A stretch of 64,000 nt of DNA from Allomuricauda sp. TY007 (GCF_010468565.1 NZ_WUEG01000005.1:170715-234714); one strand, 5' to 3'; shown: positions 54,202 through 63,016, counted from the first letter of the stretch. Program-made: numbers and translations. Notes: generated from the letters alone by a model not told the origin.

Positions 54202-54492
54202 ATTGTTACCCTTCGTTTGCCCGAAGTGGAAGGTTATCGAGAGGGAGTGAAATCACAAAAGTTTTCATTTGAAAATGCCAAAGGGGGATTTATGGGTTTT
54301 TACTCCGAACATTACCAAGGATTTTTTACATATACCGATGGTTTTGTACATGTTCATTTTTTAATGAAGGACAAATCCTTTGTGGGGCACTTGGACAGGG
54401 TAACCACAGCGGCCAAAACCTATGGACTGTATTTGCCCGAAAAGAAAATAGAAACCTTATTTCTTCTTGGTTGTACTGAACCAGTAGCTTAA
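54202..54492 (+). pseudogene. Acetolactate decarboxylase, C-terminal fragment
   Basis: The open frame has no proper start; the first usable codon is TTG at 54217. The product keeps the last third of an alpha-acetolactate decarboxylase: QKFSFENAKGGFMGFYSEHY, then DGFVHVHFLMKDKSFVGHLD with the metal-binding HxH and the later GH, and GLYLPEK. The N-terminal two thirds are missing, and the tail after LYLPE runs into the 3' end of the convergent gene. Acetolactate decarboxylase makes acetoin; this copy cannot fold as a whole enzyme. It abuts the aminopeptidase relic, so a deletion joined two truncated genes here. Confidence 0.65.
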
Positions 54493-55368
54493 ACCAACGG
54501 ACCAGTAAAACACATTCTCCAAATCTTCTTTAAAGGTTTCTGTATCTGTGGTAAGGGTTGCAGGGGTCTGGGGAAATGCCCAAGTAGGTGTAAACGACAA
54601 AATAAATTGGTCCACACGATATTGAAAAGGAAAACTCAATTCCATATTTAGTATATTAAACTCGGATGCCTCTGCAATTTGAATCGTGGTAACTTCGGTC
54701 CCTGAATCTATGGATCCTCCCGGTCCACTTCCTTGCCCACTGCCAATGCCTTTTCTATTGCCCAATCTACTGGTTGTATAATATTCTTCATAAAAGTATT
54801 GGGAACCCGCAAATACCGAAAATCGGGGAGCAAACAATAAATGATCGTCAAATGCCCTAAAGGTATGATCGGCCATAAAGCCTAAAAAAATATCGGGTGA
54901 GCTATTCTTATTGAAATAGGAACTGGCATAAAGCGATAGTCCCAGCAATTTAAAATCGTAACTGATCAAACCCGTAATGTCCGCGACCACCTCGGATTGT
55001 ACATTGTAACTATATTCATTGTAAAAATAAGCCGTTCCCGAAACACCTCCGCTCCAATTATTGGAATCAAACAAATACCCTCCAGTTAAATAAAAAAGAT
55101 CCACGCGTTGCTCATCGGAACTTGTAAGATAGGATACAGTGGCATCAACAAACAGTCCCGATTTGTCATAATATCCAATGGAAGGCAATAGGTACGGAGC
55201 AGCTATGGAATCTCGCCTACCCATAAATACCGCATCGTTCATATAACTTACATCCATCAAAACATAGGAATCTTCGCTATCGGACTTTTCCTTATTGATC
55301 TTTTGGGCAAATGCACCTGCTATGGTACCCAAACATAATATTAAGCTTAAGAGTAAACACCGTTTCAT
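54457..55368 (-). CDS. Outer-membrane barrel-like protein, function unknown
   Basis: A 303-aa protein with a signal peptide (RCLLLSLILCLGTIAGAFA, cleavage before QK). The chain shows many amphipathic strands with aromatic edges: YLLPSIGYYDKSGLFVDATV, GGVSGTAYFYNEYSYNVQ, SLYASSYFNKNSSPDIFLGF and FILSFTPTWAFP. It ends VGLSYWFSTTKKK, close to a barrel end. A Gly/Ser-rich loop (GIGSGQGSGPGGS) lies near residue 215. I recognise no family. It is probably cotranscribed with the DUF6799 gene, 68 bases upstream on the same strand. Confidence 0.75.
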   Translation of the reverse strand: MKRCLLLSLILCLGTIAGAFAQKINKEKSDSEDSYVLMDVSYMNDAVFMGRRDSIAAPYLLPSIGYYDKSGLFVDATVSYLTSSDEQRVDLFYLTGGYLFDSNNWSGGVSGTAYFYNEYSYNVQSEVVADITGLISYDFKLLGLSLYASSYFNKNSSPDIFLGFMADHTFRAFDDHLLFAPRFSVFAGSQYFYEEYYTTSRLGNRKGIGSGQGSGPGGSIDSGTEVTTIQIAEASEFNILNMELSFPFQYRVDQFILSFTPTWAFPQTPATLTTDTETFKEDLENVFYWSVGLSYWFSTTKKK

Positions 55369-55436
55369 GATAAATCATTTACAGATGGAACATAAGGGCT
55401 CAACCATACGGTGGTCAAGCCCTCGATACAGTACCT

Positions 55437-56117
55437 TCACATGACGCCCCCTTTTTTCTTAAGGGCTGATTTGTTCATGGATTTTTTAGACTTCATGTTT
55501 TTGATGGACTTCATATTCTTGTTTGCCATCATTTTACGATGCTTGTACATGTTTGTGAACTTTTCACCATTCAAATTCAAACATTCACCGTCTTGAAGCC
55601 TCAATTGCTGACGATTTTGATTCATGTAGGTACCGTCTGGGTCAACCGTGGTTCCATCTGCAAGCTCAAGCCGCTGCTGCAATCTGTTTTGTGATTGCGT
55701 CCTGATTTGATATACATCTCCATCAATGAGCATCAATTGATACCTGTTTTGGTTGCGTTGCTGGATCTGTGCATCGGTAAGTCCTTTATCCGCTTGCATC
55801 ACTTTGTAACGATACTGATACTCATTGCGATATTTAATTCCATCACTATCCAAACATTCACCATCTTTTAACCTAAGTCTATCTCGATCTCGGGTAAAAT
55901 AGGTTCCATTTGGGTTAACTACCGTTCCATCGTTCAACGTAATGGGGTCTTCCAAACGGATCTGGTCACGATCTCGAATTTGAAGTACATCGCCATCGAC
56001 CAGCATTAAACGGTCTCGATCTTGATCGGGATCTTGGACTCTGTCCCTATCCCTGTCCTGTGCCATCAGTGTCATTGTTCCAAGAACAACGAACACCAAC
56101 ATTAAAATCTTTTTCAT
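55437..56117 (-). CDS. Exported repeat protein with two DUF6799 domains
   Basis: I start at the ATG at 56117, which gives a signal peptide (KKILMLVFVVLGTMTLMAQ). The 226-aa protein then contains two copies of a unit of about 80 residues. Copy one has LMLVDGDVLQIRDRDQIRLE and NGTYFTRDRDRLRLKDGECL; copy two has LMLIDGDVYQIRTQSQNRLQ and DGTYMNQNRQQLRLQDGECL. This is the DUF6799 pattern of small exported Bacteroidota proteins. Before copy one lies a charged run of alternating Arg and Asp (RDRDRVQDPDQDRDR). The C-terminus is rich in Lys and Met (KNMKSIKNMKSKKSMNKSA). Function unknown; metal or polyanion binding is possible. Confidence 0.8.
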   Translation of the reverse strand: MKKILMLVFVVLGTMTLMAQDRDRDRVQDPDQDRDRLMLVDGDVLQIRDRDQIRLEDPITLNDGTVVNPNGTYFTRDRDRLRLKDGECLDSDGIKYRNEYQYRYKVMQADKGLTDAQIQQRNQNRYQLMLIDGDVYQIRTQSQNRLQQRLELADGTTVDPDGTYMNQNRQQLRLQDGECLNLNGEKFTNMYKHRKMMANKNMKSIKNMKSKKSMNKSALKKKGGVM

Positions 56118-56264
56118 GGTACTCGTATTTATAAAGTTTATTGGAACCAAAGTATGGCCACTGCTACAAGAACACAATGATCCTGATCATCAAAACACTG
56201 AAAAACAATTATTTAGAGTGATTTACTTGTGACTAAAGTCACATAATACGAAGAAAAATTGTCT

Positions 56265-58820
56265 TTACTCCTGATTTACAAAACGATACAAATCATCCGA
56301 AGCCTGCAAAAGCTTGCCCTTTAATGATGGCTCCATATCAGGATGCTGTGATAAATACGTTTCGACCATCCCATAGGCCTTATCGGATTGATATTGCCCT
56401 ACAGTGGATGTAAGCCATCGCTTGGGAAAAAAAATATCCCCTGTTTTTTGTATTTCTTCGAGCAGTTCCAAAGCCAAGGGCAAATGTTTGATCGCTGTTT
56501 TTTGACGTAGCGGATGATGTATAAAAGCACATGCCGTGCCCACCCAAGATTCCTTTTCACGGTTTTGGGCTTCTTTGAGCGACTCAAAAAAGGCATCCCG
56601 CACGGCGACATCCGATGAAAGAGCTGGCAATAAAAACTCAAAACGTTTCACTTTATCCGGATTTTTCAACTGCGCTTTGGCCTTTTCCAATAGGGTCGCT
56701 GCTTTATCGTGTCCATAAAGCGCAAGGGACATGGCCATGTCGGTATAATCATCCTGATTTAACTTTAAGTCGGGAATCTTAAGGTTTTTGTTCCAAATTT
56801 GGTAAAGCCTCTCTTTGGCATTGTCCGAATAGGCCAATCCCTTCCAAAGTCCAAATAGGTTCTTTTTAATATTGGGCTTGTACCTATCATCAAGAAGTTC
56901 CTTCCAGAGCAGTTCCTCCACCAAAGGTTGTTTTTTTGTTCGCTGCTCCCCGTCAAAGAAACTCCAAAATATCGCGTTCGCCTGTCCACATACCATTCCA
57001 TGCACAAACTCATTCTGTTCATTGAGAATGCCTTCCATATATAGATCAAAGGCTTCAAGAGGTGATATATTCCCAGACAATGCATTTTCGTATGTATTTA
57101 AATAGGCATACCCACGGGCTACTTCGTCCTTCAATTGTGGAATAATAGGCAAATCCGAAGTGTCCAAAGGAAAAACACCATATCCAAAAGCATTGGAATT
57201 ATAAATGATAGCCCGGGGTTTCGGCAATCCTATGGCCAACTTCACATCCACACTACTTCCAGAAATCGTAACAGGGATAATTCGTGCGCTATCTGGATAC
57301 ACCAAGGTTACCTCGAAAGACTGGGGCCATAGCTTGTCGCTCCCATCTTCGGCGTGCTGGGAAATGGTAAAGCTTGTTATTTTTCCTTCTTCATAATTGA
57401 TTTCTTCCGTTAATACAGGCCTACCGGATTGGTTTACCCATACTTCGCTCCACTGTTTCAAATCTTTGGGTGTACGTTTATCCAAAATTTCCACCAAATC
57501 ATTCCAAGTGGCATTGTTGTAGGCGTAGGTTAAAATATATTCCCGTATGCCATCGCGAAAGGCCTTCTCCCCTATAGTCGCTTCCAATTGGCGCATCATA
57601 ATGGGGGCCTTGTTATAAATGATTCCCCCATACAGGCTACCGGCATTTTTTAAGTTATCCAGTTGTTGACGTATGGGATTGGTGCCACGGGTTCTATCCT
57701 CTCCGTAAGCGCTCCGGTAATGGGAAATCATGAATTGCAGCTTATGATTGATATCGGGAAAAGTGGGGTTTATGATTTTATCGGCCATAAAATTGGCGAA
57801 CACTTCTTTCATCCAAACATCGTTGAACCAGTCCATCGTCACCATGTCCCCAAACCACATATGTGAAGTTTCATGGGCAATCAATTTGGCACTTCCCATT
57901 CTGCGACGCTCCGTGGCGCTCTCATCCAAAAAAATAGAGGATTGCCGATATTGAATGGCCCCCACATGTTCCATTCCGCCATACTGGAACCCGGGAATGG
58001 CTGCAAAATCCAATTTTTGAAAAGGGAACTCATAACGCGTATAATCCTTTAAAAAATCTATGGATCGTTGATGTAAATCAAAAATGGTCGGAATGCTATG
58101 TTCTATCTTGATCGAGTCTGTTTCCCGGTATAAAAGTGTCATATCAAACATCCCTGGATTCTCTGTAACTGACTCGAACTTTCCGGCGACCATGGAGAAC
58201 AGGTAGGTGCTCATGGCGTCGCTCTCATCAAAACTATAGTGGACCTTGTCCCCTTTCTGGGTACTTTTCACCAAAGGTGCGCCACATAATACCTTCCATC
58301 CTTCGGGAGCAGTAACATCTAAAAGATAACGTGCTTTTATGTTGGGCTGGTCAAAACAGGGAAACAGCGTACTTGCACGGTCAGGAACAAGAAGCGTATA
58401 CAGAAAGTCCTCGTTGCGGTTTAGGGACAATTCGCCGGCATTAAAAACAATTTCAATGGTGTTTGGACCTTCCTCAAGGTTCTTAGAAATAATGATGTGC
58501 TCTTTTTGATGGTTGATTTCCTGCGCTTCGCCATTGACACTGATGCTTTTTAACAAGGAACTGGCTGCGTTAAAATCGAGGTATAGGGGGTGGGAAAGGT
58601 CGTTGATTTCCAAATCCAACTTTAACCTGGAAGGAATGGGCTCCTGCTTTTTGGAGGGAATATCGAAAGATAGATTGTATACCACATCGGATACCTGCTC
58701 TTTTCTATATGCTGCCATTTTTAAGGGAATACCTTCCTCCAATAAGTCAACCTTTGGAGCAGTATTGCAGGCTGCGTTGAGTATTAATAAACAAATGGAG
58801 AACGCAATGTTCTTTTTCAT
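56265..58820 (-). CDS. M1-family aminopeptidase lipoprotein
   Basis: An 851-aa zinc aminopeptidase with a lipoprotein signal (lipobox LNAAC, Cys at about residue 18), so it is anchored in the envelope. The N-terminal saddle domain runs to about 200. The catalytic domain has the exopeptidase motif as GGMEHVGAIQY (about 285), where the usual GxMEN Asn is His. The zinc motif is HETSHMWFGD (about 318), with the third ligand Glu in WMKEVFANFMADKI. The catalytic Tyr region is GGIIYNKAPIMMRQLE (about 397). The C-terminal 330 residues form the helical domain. It degrades peptides from the N-terminus in the periplasm or at the surface. A relic of a second copy lies at 54111-54195. Confidence 0.93.
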   Translation of the reverse strand: MKKNIAFSICLLILNAACNTAPKVDLLEEGIPLKMAAYRKEQVSDVVYNLSFDIPSKKQEPIPSRLKLDLEINDLSHPLYLDFNAASSLLKSISVNGEAQEINHQKEHIIISKNLEEGPNTIEIVFNAGELSLNRNEDFLYTLLVPDRASTLFPCFDQPNIKARYLLDVTAPEGWKVLCGAPLVKSTQKGDKVHYSFDESDAMSTYLFSMVAGKFESVTENPGMFDMTLLYRETDSIKIEHSIPTIFDLHQRSIDFLKDYTRYEFPFQKLDFAAIPGFQYGGMEHVGAIQYRQSSIFLDESATERRRMGSAKLIAHETSHMWFGDMVTMDWFNDVWMKEVFANFMADKIINPTFPDINHKLQFMISHYRSAYGEDRTRGTNPIRQQLDNLKNAGSLYGGIIYNKAPIMMRQLEATIGEKAFRDGIREYILTYAYNNATWNDLVEILDKRTPKDLKQWSEVWVNQSGRPVLTEEINYEEGKITSFTISQHAEDGSDKLWPQSFEVTLVYPDSARIIPVTISGSSVDVKLAIGLPKPRAIIYNSNAFGYGVFPLDTSDLPIIPQLKDEVARGYAYLNTYENALSGNISPLEAFDLYMEGILNEQNEFVHGMVCGQANAIFWSFFDGEQRTKKQPLVEELLWKELLDDRYKPNIKKNLFGLWKGLAYSDNAKERLYQIWNKNLKIPDLKLNQDDYTDMAMSLALYGHDKAATLLEKAKAQLKNPDKVKRFEFLLPALSSDVAVRDAFFESLKEAQNREKESWVGTACAFIHHPLRQKTAIKHLPLALELLEEIQKTGDIFFPKRWLTSTVGQYQSDKAYGMVETYLSQHPDMEPSLKGKLLQASDDLYRFVNQE

Positions 58821-58905
58821 AATGGATTGATTGGAAGGTATAAGGTACCAATTTTACACAACCCAATCAATGAAAATCATTTTGATGCCTGTATTGCTTA
58901 TAGTT

Positions 58906-59670
58906 TTACCCTCGTACCACAAAATTTATCGTATCAACACCCGTATTTCCCGTTTTGGAATTATAGGCATACACTGTAATTTGGTAATATCCTGCTTCCG
59001 TTAGCTTTAGGGTTCCTTCAAAGGTGTTTTGGCTCGGATTGTCCAATACTGTTTCGCCAAAAGATTCCCCATCTTTTTGCACCAAAGCCTTGACCTCCAT
59101 AAGATTGGAGTCCCAAATACCTTCTTTATCAATCGGGCAGCCGCACATCATCACAATGTTGGCCGTGATCTTTATACCAGATGCGGAAATCGATTCCAAA
59201 GAAATATATTGATGCGTGTTGGGTTCCAATATATCAATTACAAAGCCGGGAATTTCCAAAACTACGCCATCGCCTAAAATATCCTTTCCGGGGATTAGCC
59301 ATAGTTCGGTACTGGCATGTATCCGTGCATTTTTTTTGTTGACCGGAGAAAGCACCTCCACGCGAACAAAAGTAGGCTCGTCAATGTCTACAACGGCCAA
59401 AAACCCAGCAGTTTTGTCGTCACTAAGTTGCGTGTAGCGCTCATGGGGACTTTTCATGATAAGATTTGTGTTCCCAGTAGCACCAACCGTGTTTCCTTCC
59501 GCTAAAATTTCGCCGTTCCGGGTATTGCGCACAATAACATGTGCCCCACCAATGGAACTTCCCACAAACTTGGCGTCTTTTGCTTTTGCCCGGACCATAA
59601 GTTTGGTTTCTGTGGCAAACGCATTGATACAAATTGAAAGTAGGGCTAAAACAAGGATTGATTTCTTCAT
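58906..59670 (-). CDS. Exported protein, function unknown
   Basis: A 254-aa protein with a signal peptide (KKSILVLALLSICINAFA, cleavage before TE). The chain is mainly beta: KLMVRAKAKDAKFVGSSIGG, AHVIVRNTRNGEILAEGNTV, then VRVEVLSPVNKKNARI. The middle contains MMCGCPIDKEGIWDSN with two close cysteines. The last 60 residues look like an immunoglobulin-type sandwich (TFEGTLKLTEAGYYQITVYA). I recognise no family. The Cys-x-Cys site may bind metal or be redox-active. It is 59 bases downstream of a small gene on the same strand, after the two-component pair. Confidence 0.75.
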   Translation of the reverse strand: MKKSILVLALLSICINAFATETKLMVRAKAKDAKFVGSSIGGAHVIVRNTRNGEILAEGNTVGATGNTNLIMKSPHERYTQLSDDKTAGFLAVVDIDEPTFVRVEVLSPVNKKNARIHASTELWLIPGKDILGDGVVLEIPGFVIDILEPNTHQYISLESISASGIKITANIVMMCGCPIDKEGIWDSNLMEVKALVQKDGESFGETVLDNPSQNTFEGTLKLTEAGYYQITVYAYNSKTGNTGVDTINFVVRG

Positions 59671-59729
59671 TGCTGTTTTTTTTACAATCCTAAAATTACT
59701 GCTTTTTGCAGCGTTTCACCTCAAATCCA

Positions 59730-59972
59730 TCAGGATTTTCTTTGGGAGTTCAATCGTTGAAGTTCTTTATCCGCTGCTTCGATCAAGTTCTTAAAATAAT
59801 CGGAATCCTTTTTTGGGCAGGATTGCTCCAAATGATACCTGGAACTTTCGATGAGTCTTTGGCAATAGGATATTTGCTCTTTTAACGGACATTTACATAT
59901 GGTTTGGCCATAAAGATGGTCCAATTGGTGCAATGAGGGCTTGGGGGAACTATTTTTAAAAAACTTGAACAT
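59730..59972 (-). CDS. Small cysteine-containing protein, function unknown
   Basis: I choose the ATG at 59972 (MFKFFKNSSPKPSLHQLDHL); an ATG at 60011 would add 13 residues. The 80-aa product has no signal peptide. It is mostly helical and contains CKCPLKEQISYCQRLIESS and QSCPKKDSDYF, four cysteines in all. I know no family. It lies 61 bases after the response-regulator stop and before an exported protein gene, in the same orientation, so all may form one unit. Confidence 0.6.
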   Translation of the reverse strand: MFKFFKNSSPKPSLHQLDHLYGQTICKCPLKEQISYCQRLIESSRYHLEQSCPKKDSDYFKNLIEAADKELQRLNSQRKS

Positions 59973-60033
59973 ATAAACAAACGGTAACCAGATTCTCTGA
60001 AAGGTTATCAAAAACCAAGCCAGAATATTTGGT

Positions 60034-60735
60034 TTAAGACTCCTCTACCCGAAGCATAAACCCGCGACGGCTCACGTTTACTATACTCAGTTTGGGGTCT
60101 TGGCCAAGATGTTTTCGTAAATGTGATATAAAAACATTAAGGCTTTTTTTGTTGAAATAGTCGTTTTTGTCCCAAACCGTGGTCAAAATTTCCTTATGGG
60201 TGCACAATTGGTTTTTGTTTTTGGCCAGCAAGGCCAATAGGTCAAACTCCTTGCCCGTTAATTTTATCGGTTTTCCTTTATAGTTGAGCTCAAAATTGTC
60301 CATATTGAGGACATAATCCCCGATTTCGTACTGCGATACCTGGTCTTCTTGCGCCGCATCGCTGACCAATCTGGACAACAAGGCATTGATACGGACCACC
60401 AGCTCCTCCTCATCAATCGGCTTCTTTAAATAGTCGACCGCACCTAAGGAAAACCCTTTTAAAACATCTATTTTGAGCGAACGGGCCGTTAAAAAGATAA
60501 ATGGCAGCTCTGCATTGATCGCCTTTATTTTCTGGGAAAGTTCAAATCCGTCCATATCGGGAAGCATCACATCCAAAATGGCCAGGTCGAACACATTGCT
60601 TTTTGTTTTGATTATGGCCTCCGAAGCATCCTTGGCCCAAGTGACCGAAAAACCCTTCATTCCCAGATATTCCGAGAGCAAATACCCCAAGGAATTATCA
60701 TCTTCTACCAAAATCAATTTGTACATTTTATCCAT
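60034..60735 (-). CDS. OmpR/PhoB-type response regulator (RprY-like)
   Basis: A 233-aa two-component regulator. The receiver domain has the acid pocket in VEDDNSLGYLL, the phospho-acceptor Asp55 in LAILDVMLPDMDG, the Thr in FIFLTARS, and the Lys in DYLKKPID. The C-terminal winged helix starts about residue 140: YKGKPIKLTGKEFDLLALLA, then NKKSLNVFISHLRKHLG, the recognition helix. Its ATG overlaps the kinase stop by eight bases, so the two are coupled. The pair resembles RprX/RprY of Bacteroides, but the target genes cannot be told. Confidence 0.93.
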   Translation of the reverse strand: MDKMYKLILVEDDNSLGYLLSEYLGMKGFSVTWAKDASEAIIKTKSNVFDLAILDVMLPDMDGFELSQKIKAINAELPFIFLTARSLKIDVLKGFSLGAVDYLKKPIDEEELVVRINALLSRLVSDAAQEDQVSQYEIGDYVLNMDNFELNYKGKPIKLTGKEFDLLALLAKNKNQLCTHKEILTTVWDKNDYFNKKSLNVFISHLRKHLGQDPKLSIVNVSRRGFMLRVEES

Positions 60736-62002
60736 TTTTGGTCAATTTAAGGGATAGCATAAAAGTAGTTCCTTCTCCCAATTCACTTTTCACCGAAATT
60801 CTGCCACGGTGCATTTTAATGATCTTTTGCACATAGTACAATCCCAGACCATAGCCTTTTACCTTGTGCACATCCCCGTTCTTCACCCTATAATATTTGC
60901 TGAAAATTTTTTTGATGTCCTCCTTGGCAATACCCTGGCCGTTGTCCGAAATATGAACGAGCAGCCATCCTTTTTGGGTTTGGGCGGTCAGTGTTACCTT
61001 GGGATCGTCCGAATACTTCCGTGCATTCTCCAACAAATTACCGATTACGTTTTCCAAATGAAACTTTTCGGCCCGAATGTTATATGGGCCCTCCCCCAGT
61101 TCGTACTCGAATGCAATGGCCTCATGTTGCGCAAGTATGGCAAAACCTTCGCAAATTCGCTTTAAATCCGGTCTAAAATCAAATGTTTGAAACCGCAACA
61201 GTTTTTTTCCCGATTCCATACTGGCCAGCTCCAACACCTTTTCGATATGCTTTTTTAATCTATCCGACTCGGTGCGAATGAGCTGCACCACGGCTTTTTT
61301 ATTGTCTGGAACATCTTTTTCCAAAATCTTGGTGGCCAATCCTATGGAAAAAACCGGGGTTTTTAGTTCATGTGTCAGGTTATTGATGAAATCGTTGGTA
61401 GTTGTATTGATGCTTCGCTGCAAGTAAAATGATCGGAGTACCCATACAACGACGATGACGATCATCAAAAGAAATAACAGCCCTGGAATGATCAACCCCC
61501 GTATTTGTCCCAAGAAATACTTGTTCAAATCTTCAAAACCGATTTCCAGAATCACCTCCTTTTTTAAAAGTTCCGGCAAATACCCCTCAATTTCAATAGG
61601 GTAGGTCAATTTGTCCTCGGCCTTAAGGTGCGACCTGACAGAACTTAAATAGGTTATGGAATCCCGGGAGTACAGGGTATAGGAAAAAGGCGCATCAATT
61701 CCGGAAACGTTCAACTGATACGATATATAGTCGTTTAAATAGTATTGGGATGCCTTTTCAAGGCTGTCCAGCCCTATCCTTAGCTCGGAGGTATCTTTTC
61801 GTATGGTATTGCCAAGGGTGTAGGTCAGGGAGTTTACCTCGGCCAATTCACTGGTAATGTTCTGCCTTGCCTTATCTATTTTATCTGAAAATTGGGCCCG
61901 TGCCAAGCCGAGTCCCACGCGCAAATATTGGTACTGCACCACCAAAAGGCCAATTACGGCAATCACAAAAACAAGTACATACAGGTTTCTCTTGGTCAGC
62001 AT
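60728..62002 (-). CDS. Sensor histidine kinase (RprX-like)
   Basis: A 424-aa membrane kinase. The first membrane helix is at about residues 7-23, a periplasmic sensor domain of about 145 residues follows, and the second helix lies at about 170-190. The dimerisation domain has His211 in NNLTHELKTPVFSIGLATKI. The ATPase domain has the N box NVIGNLLENARKYS, the G1 box ISDNGQGIAKEDI and the G2 box KGYGLGLYYVQKI. It lacks HAMP or PAS domains. It phosphorylates the regulator encoded next, after sensing an unknown envelope signal. Confidence 0.93.
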   Translation of the reverse strand: MLTKRNLYVLVFVIAVIGLLVVQYQYLRVGLGLARAQFSDKIDKARQNITSELAEVNSLTYTLGNTIRKDTSELRIGLDSLEKASQYYLNDYISYQLNVSGIDAPFSYTLYSRDSITYLSSVRSHLKAEDKLTYPIEIEGYLPELLKKEVILEIGFEDLNKYFLGQIRGLIIPGLLFLLMIVIVVVWVLRSFYLQRSINTTTNDFINNLTHELKTPVFSIGLATKILEKDVPDNKKAVVQLIRTESDRLKKHIEKVLELASMESGKKLLRFQTFDFRPDLKRICEGFAILAQHEAIAFEYELGEGPYNIRAEKFHLENVIGNLLENARKYSDDPKVTLTAQTQKGWLLVHISDNGQGIAKEDIKKIFSKYYRVKNGDVHKVKGYGLGLYYVQKIIKMHRGRISVKSELGEGTTFMLSLKLTKNG

Positions 62003-62125
62003 ATTGCTAAATAAACAAAAAATAACCAGCTAATTACCCAATGGTTAACCCTATTAATCTTTCATTAACCTTTTTGATCTTTTGTTAACCCCTGGACATC
62101 GGAACAAGGCTTATCTTAGCACTTG

Positions 62126-62194
62126 AGTTTAGTTAGATAAAAAATAGTAGCGAATCTATCAGGCCGACCTTTAAAAGGGTCGGTTTTTGTTTTT
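62126..62194 (+). ncRNA. Candidate short transcript upstream of the CpsB-type gene
   Basis: TATCTTAG at 62112-62119, with TGGACA 13 bases before it, looks like a promoter, and a terminator follows at 62164-62194. No coding frame fits. It may be a small RNA of about 70 nt or an aborted leader. Confidence 0.22.
62164..62194 (+). terminator. Intrinsic terminator in the kinase/phosphatase intergenic region
   Basis: Stem CCGACC / GGTCGG with loop TTTAAAAG is followed by TTTTTGTTTTT. There is no coding gene in front of it on this strand; the kinase is divergent. Confidence 0.78.
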
Positions 62195-62215
62195 ATAGTA
62201 GTCGCTCTCCCCTAT

Positions 62216-62248
62216 TTTGACATTAAGTCAACATATCCATTATCTTAG
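62216..62248 (+). promoter_or_regulatory. Candidate promoter of the CpsB-type phosphatase gene
   Basis: TTTG at 62216-62219 is followed after 21 bases by TATCTTAG (62241-62248), one mismatch from TAnnTTTG. A short inverted repeat TTGAC-ATTAA-GTCAA (62217-62231) overlaps the -33 box and could be an operator. The predicted leader is only about 10 bases. Confidence 0.45.
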
Positions 62249-62265
62249 CAGTCCAAATTTTAATC

Positions 62266-63009
62266 ATGTTCAGTTTTTTTCAGAAGAAAGAATTTTTGGC
62301 AGACCATTTGCATGGGTTGGTGGATATCCACAATCACATACTTCCAGGTATTGACGATGGGGCCAAGACGGTGGATGATTCCATGGATTTGATCAATGGC
62401 CTATCCGAATTTGGTATGACCCATTTTATTTGCACCCCCCACATCATGCACAATTTTTACGACAACACCCCTGGAACCATTAAAAAAGCCTACGACCAGC
62501 TTTCGAGGGAATTGGCCAACAAGGGGTTGTCCAACCTCAATATCAATTGTGCTGCAGAACACATGATCGACGATAATTTTGAGGGCATTTTGGAAAAAGA
62601 AGAGGTGATGCCCTTGAGCAAACAATATTTGCTGATCGAAATGTCCTACCTGCAACCTTCCTTTAATTTTGATATTGCTGTTGAAAAAATTGCAAAGCGC
62701 CAATATTTTCCAATTTTGGCACACCCGGAGCGATATATGTATTTTCACCAGAAGTATGGGAAATATCCATCCATGAAATCCAATGGGATATTGTTCCAGC
62801 TCAACCTGCTTTCCCTTGGCCCAGAGGCTTATGGTACAGGGGTTCAAAAAATGGCCGAAAAACTGCTTAGCGACAAGCTTATTGATTTTGTTGGAACGGA
62901 TATTCACAACAGTAGACAGCTTTCCCTGTTGAAAAACATCAAACTTTCCAAAAAAGTGCTGAACCAATTACTTCCTGTTATGGAAAATACGATCCAGTCT
63001 TTCTATTAA
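62266..63009 (+). CDS. CpsB/YwqE-type tyrosine-protein phosphatase (PHP family)
   Basis: A 247-aa metal-dependent phosphatase of the PHP superfamily. The metal site is VDIHNHILPGIDDGAKTVDD (about residues 18-37), FICTPHIM (about 61), the later Glu in CAAEHMIDDNF, ILAHPERYMYF (about 152) and VGTDIHNS (about 217). These enzymes remove phosphate from tyrosine kinases that control capsule or exopolysaccharide chain length. The kinase (Wzc-like) and polysaccharide genes are not in the window; they may lie elsewhere. No signal peptide, so cytoplasmic. Confidence 0.92.
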   Translation: MFSFFQKKEFLADHLHGLVDIHNHILPGIDDGAKTVDDSMDLINGLSEFGMTHFICTPHIMHNFYDNTPGTIKKAYDQLSRELANKGLSNLNINCAAEHMIDDNFEGILEKEEVMPLSKQYLLIEMSYLQPSFNFDIAVEKIAKRQYFPILAHPERYMYFHQKYGKYPSMKSNGILFQLNLLSLGPEAYGTGVQKMAEKLLSDKLIDFVGTDIHNSRQLSLLKNIKLSKKVLNQLLPVMENTIQSFY

Positions 63010-63016
63010 TTATGAA

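Noticed and set aside
54457..54492. Overlap of the acetolactate decarboxylase fragment with the convergent barrel gene as a real shared coding end
   Set aside because: The decarboxylase similarity ends at LYLPE; the remaining residues are just read-through into the neighbour's 3' end.
62266..63009. Start of a capsule or exopolysaccharide gene cluster
   Set aside because: Only the CpsB-type phosphatase is present; the next genes are a small ORF and a T9SS protein, with no Wzc, Wza or glycosyltransferase in the window.
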